Assembly: GCF_030408675.1 (NCBI RefSeq)
Contig: NZ_CP047200.1
Span: 1,240,001 to 1,304,000, forward strand
Reading direction: 5' to 3'
Source: Corynebacterium durum
GTDB lineage: Bacteria; Actinomycetota; Actinomycetes; Mycobacteriales; Mycobacteriaceae
Length of the DNA stretch: 64,000 nt
The notes under the pieces are model-generated. The model was not told the DNA's origin and searched no databases. It worked only from the letters and a program-made list of their open reading frames with translations. This document shows, piece by piece, positions 33,793 to 46,190 of this stretch. The position numbers were made by a program, and so were the translations under genes. Numbering within the stretch: the stretch's first letter is position 1; each line of letters starts with the position of its first letter.

Positions 33793-34923
33793 ATGCCTGA
33801 GCATAGCTTTCGCGTCACCCGAACAAAGCTTTCTGATGGCCGTGAGCTCCTCTACTTCGATGATTCCCCCGAGTACGTCTCGGGAGAGCGGACCCGGGAG
33901 CTACATGACAGCCGCGACCTGCCTCAGTCGCGTACCAATTCTGAGGTACGTATAGACCCGTTAACCGGTGAACCAGTGGTTTTTGCTGCGCATCGCATGG
34001 ATAGAACCTTCCTTCCGCCTGCGCATGAAAACCCTTTGGCACCTACTCGTTCTGAGGATAATCCCACGGAAATTCCCGCAGACGATTATGACGTTGTGGT
34101 GTTTGAAAACCGTTTCCCATCATTTTCTCTCACCAGTGATCATGGTCCTGACTTTGATCATCACGTGGATGGGGAAGAGCTCTTTGAGCGGTCACCCGCT
34201 GTCGCGCGATGCGAAGTTGTGTGCTTTACCTCTGATCCTGACAGTTCATTCTCCGCACTGTCGCCGCAACGAGCCCGAACAGTTATTGAAGCATGGGCAC
34301 ACCGCACCGCAGAGCTTTCCCAACTCAAGGACATTCGCCTGGTTTACCCCTTTGAAAACAGGGGAGAAGAGATAGGCGTGACCTTGGGACACCCGCATGG
34401 CCAGATCTACTCGTACCCATATCTTCCTACTCGGGCACGCGCGATTGTGAATCGCGCGAAAGCGCATAAGGAGGCAACAGGACGGGACCTTTTTGATGAT
34501 ATCCTTGCTGCCGAGCGTCGGTCCGGGAACCGTATTGTCCACGAAGGAAAGTTTTTCACAGCTTTCGTTCCCGCTGCGGCCAAATGGCCAGTGGAAATTA
34601 TGATCATGCCGCATCGTGCTGTTCGGGATTTTACTGAGCTGACGAATGCTGAAAAAGATGAGCTGGCGGTCATGTATCTGGATGTTTTGCAACGAATGGA
34701 CCGGTTCTTCGACGGCGTTGATAAAACGCCTTATCTGGCCTCATGGAATCAAGCTCCTGTTGGTGAAGATCGCGATTATGGGCGTTTGCATCTCCAACTG
34801 TTTTCCACAATGCGTTCTCCACACCGTATGAAATTCCTGGCGAGTTCCGAATCAGGTGCTGGTGCCTGGATTTCAGACACCACGCCCGAACGGATCGCCC
34901 AACGTTTTCGTGAAATTGCATGA
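33793..34923 (+). CDS. galT: Galactose-1-phosphate uridylyltransferase
   Basis: GalT swaps the UMP group from UDP-glucose to galactose 1-phosphate. The 376 residues are HIT-superfamily type I GalT, with the active-site GHPHGQIYSYPY (His-Pro-His nucleophile). The N-terminal RIDPLTGEPVVFAAHRMDR and VVFENRFPSF blocks, and the C-terminal H-rich region (DRDYGRLHLQLF), are also typical. Its start abuts the upstream small ORF and galK follows after 12 bases. UDP-galactose must be recycled by GalE, which is not in this window. Confidence 0.96.
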   Translation: MPEHSFRVTRTKLSDGRELLYFDDSPEYVSGERTRELHDSRDLPQSRTNSEVRIDPLTGEPVVFAAHRMDRTFLPPAHENPLAPTRSEDNPTEIPADDYDVVVFENRFPSFSLTSDHGPDFDHHVDGEELFERSPAVARCEVVCFTSDPDSSFSALSPQRARTVIEAWAHRTAELSQLKDIRLVYPFENRGEEIGVTLGHPHGQIYSYPYLPTRARAIVNRAKAHKEATGRDLFDDILAAERRSGNRIVHEGKFFTAFVPAAAKWPVEIMIMPHRAVRDFTELTNAEKDELAVMYLDVLQRMDRFFDGVDKTPYLASWNQAPVGEDRDYGRLHLQLFSTMRSPHRMKFLASSESGAGAWISDTTPERIAQRFREIA

Positions 34924-34935
34924 AGGAGCTAGGAC

Positions 34936-36195
34936 ATGAGTGTACATGTGCAATGGTCCACAACTCGGACGGAATCTGAGGCTGCTAGTGCTGCTGCAGC
35001 ACTTTTTGAATCAGAGTTTCAAGCGCCGCCAGTTGGTGTGTGGGCCGCACCTGGCCGAGTGAATCTTATTGGCGAGCATGTCGACTATGCAGGTGGTGTC
35101 TGTTTACCATTTGCATTGACACAATGCGCATTTGTTGCGGCATCTCCACGTGATGACGGCACCATTTCGGTCGTGTCTAACGTGAAAGATAAAGACGGCA
35201 CTGATGTAACACACCGTGCCACTATAAGTCTTTCAGAAGTAGGGCCGAATAACCCAGCCTCGTGGTTAGGCTATATTGCGGGAACAGTGTGGGCAATGGT
35301 TGACGACGGAATTTTGTCTCACAATTCCGGTTTCAACTTTGCCTTTGTTTCTGATGTTCCTCTAGGAGCAGGACTGTCAAGTTCGGCGGCGATTGAGTGT
35401 TCAACTGCTGTCGCGGCAGCAGAACTTTCGAACCTTACAGTCGATAATGCACTTCGTAAGAGGCTTGTTGGTTGCTGTATTCGTGCCGAGAATGAGGTAG
35501 TCGGAGCTTCCACCGGTGGCCTAGACCAAAAGATTTCATTATTTGGCCATCGCGATTCTGCTCTCGCTCTTGACTTCACGGATGCAACCGAAACCATTAT
35601 TCCCTGCAATTTCAACAACCACGGCTTAGCGATTTTGGTTATCAATACAAATGCGCCGCACTCCTTAGCGGATGGGCAGTACGCTTCTCGACGCCGCGTC
35701 ATTGATGGAGTTGCTGATGTTGCAGGTGCTTCAACGCTACGTGAGGTGAGCAACGTTGACGAGTCAACGCTTGCATGGGCTGAAGCTAACGTTCCACCTG
35801 ATGTGTCACATGACGATTGGCTGGATACAGTTAAGCGCCGTGTGGGGCATGTGACAAGTGAAGTCGCTCGAACGCTGGAGGCCATTGAAAACCTCAAGGT
35901 CAACGATTTTGAAGCATTTGGCCAACGTATGTGTGAAAGTCATGTGTCACTGCGTGATGACTACGAAGTGTCATGCCAAGAACTAGACATCGCAGTGGAT
36001 ACAGCGATGGCGAATGGCGCTTTGGGTGCACGAATGACCGGTGGTGGTTTTGGTGGCAGTGCTATTGCACTGCTTGATGTGCAATCTGCTGAGTCTGTTG
36101 CTGCATCCATTGCGGAAGCATTTGCTGATGCTGGTTTACGTGCGCCTGAGTTTCTTATGGCAGTGCCGTCTGCTGGTGCGAGAAAAGTGCCCTGA
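34936..36195 (+). CDS. galK: Galactokinase
   Basis: GalK phosphorylates alpha-D-galactose at C1 with ATP. The 419-residue GHMP kinase has the galactokinase signature GRVNLIGEHVDYAGG, the ATP loop PLGAGLSSSAAIE, and motif 3 GARMTGGGFGGSAIALL. It is the last gene of the operon, with a ribosome site (GAAGGAG) 8 bases before ATG. No terminator is obvious before the rRNA promoter region that follows. Confidence 0.96.
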   Translation: MSVHVQWSTTRTESEAASAAAALFESEFQAPPVGVWAAPGRVNLIGEHVDYAGGVCLPFALTQCAFVAASPRDDGTISVVSNVKDKDGTDVTHRATISLSEVGPNNPASWLGYIAGTVWAMVDDGILSHNSGFNFAFVSDVPLGAGLSSSAAIECSTAVAAAELSNLTVDNALRKRLVGCCIRAENEVVGASTGGLDQKISLFGHRDSALALDFTDATETIIPCNFNNHGLAILVINTNAPHSLADGQYASRRRVIDGVADVAGASTLREVSNVDESTLAWAEANVPPDVSHDDWLDTVKRRVGHVTSEVARTLEAIENLKVNDFEAFGQRMCESHVSLRDDYEVSCQELDIAVDTAMANGALGARMTGGGFGGSAIALLDVQSAESVAASIAEAFADAGLRAPEFLMAVPSAGARKVP

Positions 36196-36583
36196 CCACC
36201 ACACTTGTCACACCACACACCACTCTGTATATTAGAACAACGTCAGCGCAACAACACTGACACCAACAACCAGCACCCAACACAGAGTTGACAACCAACC
36301 CTGCAAGCCGGTAAGTTGGAAAAAGTCACTCCTCAACCCTTAAAACAACATAAAAATTAAGGGACACCTTGAGAAGCGCTGACAATACCTATTTTTTGTT
36401 GTGTGAGAACTCAATAGCGTACCAAGTACTACACACACCCACACTACTGTTGTTGTGTGGGTGTCGCACACCCCGACCCTGTGGTGGTGGGGGTGTGTTG
36501 CTCTTGTCAAGAGATACACGCTTGAAACACTTTTTTATTTTGTTTTTGTTTTGTTTTCGCAGCACGCGCTTTTGTGTGTGTTG
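36196..36583 (+). promoter_or_regulatory. rRNA operon promoter and leader region
   Basis: There is no protein gene in these 388 bases. A sigma-A promoter, TTGACA (36288-36293) then 18 bases then TAAGTT (36312-36317), is followed by a leader with three hairpins in a row: ACACCCACAC/GTGTGGGTGT (36435-36464), CACACCCC/GGGGTGTG (36467-36497) and CTCTTG-t-CAAGAG (36501-36513). A T-rich run follows. GTTGTGTGAGAACT (36399-36412) recurs in the 16S-23S spacer. These probably serve antitermination or RNase processing of pre-rRNA; that is inference. Confidence 0.65.
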
Positions 36584-41487
<4,904 letters not shown>

Positions 41488-41651
41488 TCGCCATAGATGA
41501 TAGGTGGTGTGCCACAGGATTGTGGAAAACGCGTGCGTGTGATAACAACACGAAGGAATGATGAAAACAGGACGTCGCTGCTGTTGGTGGTGGTGTGGTT
41601 TCGTGGTCTGCTGTGCAGTGTCTGGCGCAACACCTGTTGTTGTGTTGGGTG

Positions 41652-41771
41652 TGTTGGTGGTGATAGTCGCAGGGTCACGCCCGGTTGTCCTTTTCGAACC
41701 CGGTTGCTAAGTCTGTGGGCGCTGATGGTACTGCACCTGGGAGGGTGTGGGAGAGTAGGTTACTGCCAGCA
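41652..41771 (+). rRNA. rrf: 5S ribosomal RNA
   Basis: This is about 120 bases, with the 5S core CACGCCCGGT, CCTTTTCGAACCCGG and GGGAGAGTAGGTTACTGCCAGC. The 5' TGTTGGTGGT and 3' ACTGCCAGCA ends pair to form the terminal helix, with some wobbles, which fixed the ends. It lies about 165 bases after 23S and 14 bases before the terminator. Confidence 0.93.
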
Positions 41772-41784
41772 TTAATAACTTGAT

Positions 41785-41848
41785 GGTGGGTGGGGTGTCT
41801 GGTGTGCCTGTGTGGCGCATAGGGGCACCCCACCCACCCCTTTTTTTT
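41785..41848 (+). terminator. Terminator of the rRNA operon
   Basis: GGTGGGTGGGGTG (41785-41797) and CACCCCACCCACC (41826-41838) form a perfect 13-base stem with a 28-base loop, followed by CC and eight T (41841-41848). A very strong intrinsic terminator. Confidence 0.92.
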
Positions 41849-41861
41849 GTTTTGCTACACA

Positions 41862-41905
41862 GGGGTTACAGAGGGGTTGTGTTGCAAAGGGGTTGTGTGT
41901 GGGGG
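41862..41905 (+). repeat. Four G-tracts with G-quadruplex potential
   Basis: GGGG tracts at 41862-41865, 41873-41876, 41889-41892 and 41901-41905, three of them followed by TTG or TTA. Loops are 7, 12 and 8 bases. They sit between the rRNA terminator and the next gene. Folding is a prediction only. Confidence 0.4.
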
Positions 41906-41943
41906 TTATGTGGTGTCGTTGATGTATCTGATGAGTTCGTCTT

Positions 41944-41960
41944 AGTGATTAACAATCACT
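41944..41960. promoter_or_regulatory. Perfect palindrome upstream of the Arg/Asp-rich gene
   Basis: AGTGATT-aac-AATCACT, a perfect 7+7 dyad with a 3-base centre, 85 bases before the next start codon, with possible promoter elements between. The size fits a dimeric regulator site. No known consensus was recognised. Confidence 0.45.
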
Positions 41961-42045
41961 GCAGCTCATGTGCGCTTTCTTTGTGTGGCTTAGACGCTGT
42001 AGACTTGTTCGGGTATGTGAGTGAATTCTGTGGAAGGTCCGATAC

Positions 42046-43212
42046 ATGGCTGATTCTTATTCCCGCGGTAGGCGTTCTGATGGTCGACGCGATGACCATA
42101 GACGTGGCGGATCCCGCGACACTGGGGAGCGCCGTCGACACGATGATCGTCGTGAGTCTCGTCCTTATGGTGACCGGGATCGTGATCGTCGTCGCGGGCG
42201 TGACTATGATCGCCGTGATCGGGATGATCGTAGACGGGATGACCGGCGGGACTGGGATGATGACCGCCGTCAGTCCCGCAATGATCGTCATTCTCGTGAT
42301 GATCGCGGTGATCGTAATTATCGGTCGCGTGACGATAGGTATTCGCGTAGTGAGCGTAGGTATTCCGATGGTGATGCGGGTGGGCGCACGCAGGGTAATC
42401 GGAATCGTCGTGATCGTGATGGGCAACGCGGAGATGGCCATCGGCAGCGCCGCCATTCACAGCGTGCAGGTAGTGGCCGTAATGAGGGGCAACGTCGTTC
42501 TGGTCCTTCGCGGCCTAATTTCCGTGAGGAACGCACAGCTAAACGTATGAAGGAACCCAGTCTTCCTCAGGACATCACGTCGCGTGATTTGGATCCGTCG
42601 ATTTTGCAGGATTTGCGGTCGCTGTCAAAGGATAATGCTGAGCAGGTTGGTCGTCACATGGTGATGGCGGCGACGTTGATGCAGGATGATCCACAGTTAG
42701 CTTTGCAGCATGCCAGGGCTGCTAAGGAACGTGCTGGTCGTGTGGCTGTTGTCCGGGAGACGTGTGGTATTGCTGCGTATCACGCTGGGGAATGGAAGGA
42801 AGCTCTTGCTGAGTTGCGTGCTGCCCGCCGTATGAGTGGCGGCCCTGGTTTGATGGCCGTGATGGCTGACTGTGAGCGTGGACTTGGCCACCCTGAAAAA
42901 GCGATTGAAATAGCGAGGTCTGAGGAATTGTCACGGCTGGATGCTGCCTCCATGGTGGAGTTGGCTATTGTTGTGGCGGGAGCTCGCCAGGATATGGGCC
43001 AGTTTGATGCAGCTGTGGCTGAGTTGGAGCGGCAGGATTTGAATCCAAGTCGTCATGGTGTGAGTGCATCTCGGCTGTTTTACGCGTATGCGGATGCCTT
43101 GGCTGCTGCTGGTCGTACTGCTGAGGCTAGGCAGTGGTTTGAGCACGCTGCGGACGCTGATGAGGATGAGTTGTTAGATGCAGCTGATCGTCTTCATGAG
43201 CTTGAAGGCTAA
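42046..43212 (+). CDS. Arg/Asp-rich disordered protein with C-terminal TPR-like repeats
   Basis: The 388 residues fall into two parts. Residues 1-165 are extremely rich in Arg and Asp (repeats of RD, RDDR, RRD), with Ser, Gly and His: a charged disordered region. Residues about 180-388 are helical with TPR-like Ala-rich pairs (DPQLALQHARAAKERAGRVA, AYHAGEWKEALAELRAARRM, DALAAAGRTAEARQWFEHA). GGAAGG precedes ATG by 8 bases. Homologues with shorter RD tails lie at this place, upstream of tlyA, in related genomes as I recall. Function unknown; RD-rich tails often bind RNA, and the position after rrn is suggestive only. Confidence 0.8.
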   Translation: MADSYSRGRRSDGRRDDHRRGGSRDTGERRRHDDRRESRPYGDRDRDRRRGRDYDRRDRDDRRRDDRRDWDDDRRQSRNDRHSRDDRGDRNYRSRDDRYSRSERRYSDGDAGGRTQGNRNRRDRDGQRGDGHRQRRHSQRAGSGRNEGQRRSGPSRPNFREERTAKRMKEPSLPQDITSRDLDPSILQDLRSLSKDNAEQVGRHMVMAATLMQDDPQLALQHARAAKERAGRVAVVRETCGIAAYHAGEWKEALAELRAARRMSGGPGLMAVMADCERGLGHPEKAIEIARSEELSRLDAASMVELAIVVAGARQDMGQFDAAVAELERQDLNPSRHGVSASRLFYAYADALAAAGRTAEARQWFEHAADADEDELLDAADRLHELEG

Positions 43213-43287
43213 GTTTCGCTGCGTGTGTGCCTCACTTTTAACCCTCGGTGCTGATTGCCGGGGGTTTCTGTTTTAGACTAGGTAACT

Positions 43288-44271
43288 ATGGCTGTTGCTC
43301 AGGATTATGATGCTCTTCTGTTGGATCTGGATGGAACTATATGGGAGGGCGGTCGAGCAATTCCTGGTGCTGTTGAGGGGGTCATTGCCTCGGGCCTTCC
43401 TGCTATGTATGTGACCAATAATGCCTCGCGTGCGCCGGAGGCGGTGGCGGAGCAGCTTCGGTCTATTGGTCTGCCTGCGAAGGATTCCGATGTGTTGACA
43501 TCGGCCCAGGCTGCGATTGAGATGGTGTCGGACCGTATTCCCGCAGGCTCTAAGGTTTTTGTCTTGGGGAGTTCTTCGTTTCGAGCATTGGCTGAGCAGG
43601 CTGGTTTTGTTGTGGTGGATTCCGCTGATGATGCCCCTATCGCTGTGCTCCAGGGGCATAGTCCAGAGACAGGGTGGGCGCAGTTGTCTGAGGCAGCCTT
43701 AGCTATTCAACGGGGTGCTGTGTATGTTGCGTCGAATTTGGATACGACGTTGCCGCAGGAACGTGGGCTGATGATTGGGAATGGTTCAATGGTTGCTGCG
43801 GTGGTGACTGCAACAGGTGTGGTGCCGGATTCTGCAGGGAAGCCGGGTCCGCCAATGTTTTTTTCGGCAGCGGCAAAGCTTGGCTCGTCACGCCCGTTAG
43901 CGGTGGGAGACCGTCTGAATACCGATATCGCGGGGGGCAATGCCGCCGGCATGGATACGTTTCAGGTGCTTACAGGGGTGAGTGGCTATCATGCTGTACT
44001 GCGCGCCATTCCTGAGGAACGTCCAACGATGTTTGCGGATTCGATGGGGGCATTGCTTGACGACGCCGCGGAACTCATCCCCGCCGCCCAAGGCGGCTTT
44101 CAGGCCAGGCTGGAGGGGTCAACACTAGTGCTGTCAGGTGGCACTTCAGAGTCCACTCCGATTCAGTCGTTGCGTACAGCGGCTGCGGTAGCATGGGGTA
44201 CGGACACATCAGTGCAGGATGTCCGTGCTGAGGGGGAGTATGCGACGCGAGCTTTGGAGCAGTGGTCATAA
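43288..44271 (+). CDS. HAD-superfamily hydrolase, IIA subfamily (NagD-like phosphatase)
   Basis: The 327 residues carry the HAD motifs: LLLDLDGTIWEGG (nucleophile Asp and acid Asp), YVTNNASR (motif II), and GDRLNTDIAGGNAAGMDT (motif IV) with the upstream Lys in a KLGSSRP stretch. The large cap between motifs II and III places it in subfamily IIA, which includes NagD and p-nitrophenyl phosphatases acting on sugar or nucleoside phosphates. A C-terminal extension of about 70 residues (SGGTSESTPIQSLRTAAAVA) is unusual for NagD but common in actinobacterial versions. It is the first gene of a run reaching to recN. Confidence 0.87.
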   Translation: MAVAQDYDALLLDLDGTIWEGGRAIPGAVEGVIASGLPAMYVTNNASRAPEAVAEQLRSIGLPAKDSDVLTSAQAAIEMVSDRIPAGSKVFVLGSSSFRALAEQAGFVVVDSADDAPIAVLQGHSPETGWAQLSEAALAIQRGAVYVASNLDTTLPQERGLMIGNGSMVAAVVTATGVVPDSAGKPGPPMFFSAAAKLGSSRPLAVGDRLNTDIAGGNAAGMDTFQVLTGVSGYHAVLRAIPEERPTMFADSMGALLDDAAELIPAAQGGFQARLEGSTLVLSGGTSESTPIQSLRTAAAVAWGTDTSVQDVRAEGEYATRALEQWS

Positions 44272-44273
44272 TT

Positions 44274-44435
44274 ATGGATAGACCAATTCCCCATGATCCA
44301 CGTGTGCCTGCGGTGACCCCAGCGGACGTCGAGAAGCGGTTAGCCGAGGTGCTTGGCCGCGAGGTGTCGTCGCTGGTTGAGGAGGCCGCTGTGCTAGAGG
44401 AAGCCCACGCCTTGTTGTCTGAGGCGTTGCAGTAA
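44274..44435 (+). CDS. Small acidic helical protein between HAD hydrolase and tlyA
   Basis: This is a 53-residue gene: MDRPIPHDPRVPAVTP, then a helical DVEKRLAEVLGREVSSLVEE and LEEAHALLSEALQ. It starts 2 bases after the HAD stop and its TAA overlaps the tlyA ATG (TAATG), so it is surely translated in the operon. The strongly amphipathic, Glu/Leu-rich helix suggests a dimer or a partner-binding role. I do not recognise a family. Confidence 0.75.
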   Translation: MDRPIPHDPRVPAVTPADVEKRLAEVLGREVSSLVEEAAVLEEAHALLSEALQ

Positions 44436-45256
44436 TGGTGGCACGGCGGAGGCTGGATGCTGAGCTAGTGCGTCGTAAGATGGCGCGCTCGCGGGATCAT
44501 GCGGTGGAGATGATTCGGGGAGGGCGTGTGTTTGTGGGGGGTATGCGCGCGGTGAAACCTGCGACGGTCGTGGATGGGGAGGAGTCGATACGTGTGATTG
44601 AAGGGGAGAGCGACGATTGGGCATCGCGTGGTGCTCATAAGTTGCTGGGTGCCGTGGAGGCGTTTGAGCCGTTCGGGTTAAGCATTGAGGGACGTCGAGT
44701 GCTGGATGCGGGGGCGTCGACAGGCGGTTTTACGGATGTGCTCTTGCGTCGTGGTGCACGTGAGGTTGTTGCCGTGGATGTGGGGTATGGCCAACTTGTG
44801 TGGCGCTTGCAAAATGATGACCGTGTGCTGGTGCTGGACCGCACGAATATTCGTCATCTGACGGTGGACATGACAGAGGGACCATGCGACATGATGGTAG
44901 GGGATTTGTCGTTTATTTCACTGAAGTTGACCCTCCCAGCGATTGCGCACTGCCTTACCGAGGGAGCCGACCTACTTCCGATGGTGAAACCTCAATTTGA
45001 GGTAGGCAAGGATCGATTAGGGGCTGGCGGTGTGGTGCGGAGTGCCCAGCTGCGTGAAGATGTTACGGTGGAGGTCGCGGAGTTCGCGGCTACCTTGGGG
45101 CTAAGCATGCAGGCGGTGGTGGCGTCACCGCTTCCAGGGCCGTCGGGCAACGTAGAGTACTTCCTGTGGTTGAAAAAAGACGGTGGCGCTTCGGCGGTGT
45201 CGGCTGAGGATATGCGCCACATGATTCATCGTGCTGTTGAGGAGGGTCCGCAGTGA
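44435..45256 (+). CDS. tlyA: rRNA 2'-O-methyltransferase TlyA (16S/23S)
   Basis: The 273 residues comprise an N-terminal S4 RNA-binding domain (RRRLDAELVRRKMARSRDHA...GGRVFVGG, about 1-60) and an FtsJ-like methyltransferase core with SAM site VLDAGASTGGFTDVLL, VAVDVGYGQL, and MVGDLSFISL. TlyA methylates the ribose of C1409 in 16S and C1920 in 23S rRNA in mycobacteria, and its loss gives capreomycin resistance. The shorter TlyA-I type lacks the N-terminal RXW linker extension; which type this is needs alignment. Its GTGA end overlaps the nadK start. Confidence 0.94.
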   Translation: MVARRRLDAELVRRKMARSRDHAVEMIRGGRVFVGGMRAVKPATVVDGEESIRVIEGESDDWASRGAHKLLGAVEAFEPFGLSIEGRRVLDAGASTGGFTDVLLRRGAREVVAVDVGYGQLVWRLQNDDRVLVLDRTNIRHLTVDMTEGPCDMMVGDLSFISLKLTLPAIAHCLTEGADLLPMVKPQFEVGKDRLGAGGVVRSAQLREDVTVEVAEFAATLGLSMQAVVASPLPGPSGNVEYFLWLKKDGGASAVSAEDMRHMIHRAVEEGPQ

Positions 45257-46176
45257 CTGGACGCGAAGTGTTGCTCGTCCCGCACACTGGTCGGAAATCT
45301 AATCTGGAGTCGTCTGCGCTTGCAGCTGAGCTTCTTGACGCCGCAGGTATTGGTGTGCGTGTTCTTGCCCCAGAAAACACTCCTGCACTGGCTAATCACC
45401 CAACATTGAGTCGGTTTTCGCGTTTTCCGCATAGCAAAGCCTCCGCTGATCACGTGGAATTGGTGTTAGTCCTAGGCGGTGACGGGACGTTCCTGCGCGC
45501 CGCCGACCTCGCCCACGCGGTGGATTTGCCTGTTCTAGGCATTAATTTGGGGCATGTTGGTTTCCTAGCGGAGTGGGAAAGCGACTCGCTAGAAGAGGCG
45601 ATACGCCGGGTTATTAACCGCGATTACCACATTGAAGACCGCATGACATTAGACATTGTCGTGCGGGACCGCTCCTTGGACATCACTGGGCGCGGGTGGG
45701 CGTTGAACGAGTTGAGTGTTGAGAACTTGGATCGACGCGGAGTGCTGGATGCCACCTTGGAGGTTGATGGGCGACCTGTGAGCACCTTTGGCTGTGACGG
45801 TGTTTTGGTTTCCACTCCTACGGGTTCCACAGCCTACGCTTTTTCGGCTGGGGGGCCGGTGCTGTGGCCTGAGCTTGACGCGATTCTGGTGGTGCCGAAT
45901 AATGCGCATGCCCTTTTTGCGAAGCCGCTGGTAGTGAGTCCTCGTTCTCAAGTCGCAGTGGAGTCTCATGTCACATCGTCTCCTGCTGTGGCGGTGATGG
46001 ACGGGTTCCGATCCATCCAAATGCCCCCTGGATCCCGTGTGGAAGTGGTGCGTGGCGAACGGCCCGTGCGTTGGGTGCGCTTGGATCACTCGACGTTTAC
46101 AGACCGTCTTGTCACTAAGTTCCGGCTCCCTGTCGCCGGATGGCGGGGTCCGGGAACATCGTCCGAGTCGAACTGA
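45253..46176 (+). CDS. nadK: NAD kinase
   Basis: It phosphorylates NAD to NADP with ATP or polyphosphate. The 307 residues start at GTG, overlapping the tlyA stop by 4 bases. Motifs: VLGGDGTFLRAA, then GINLGHVGFLAE, and the conserved CDGVLVSTPTGSTAYAFSAGGP. The product matches polyphosphate/ATP-NAD kinases of actinobacteria in length and order. recN starts 14 bases later. Confidence 0.96.
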   Translation: MTGREVLLVPHTGRKSNLESSALAAELLDAAGIGVRVLAPENTPALANHPTLSRFSRFPHSKASADHVELVLVLGGDGTFLRAADLAHAVDLPVLGINLGHVGFLAEWESDSLEEAIRRVINRDYHIEDRMTLDIVVRDRSLDITGRGWALNELSVENLDRRGVLDATLEVDGRPVSTFGCDGVLVSTPTGSTAYAFSAGGPVLWPELDAILVVPNNAHALFAKPLVVSPRSQVAVESHVTSSPAVAVMDGFRSIQMPPGSRVEVVRGERPVRWVRLDHSTFTDRLVTKFRLPVAGWRGPGTSSESN

Positions 46177-46190
46177 TGTAGGGTATCTTT

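Noticed and set aside
41780-42550. Long open frames in other frames and on the minus strand over the Arg/Asp-rich region
   Set aside because: They are by-products of CGT/GAT-type repeats, which give Ile/Val or Thr/Ile repeats in other frames. The plus-strand frame from 42046 continues into a TPR-like domain with a ribosome site.
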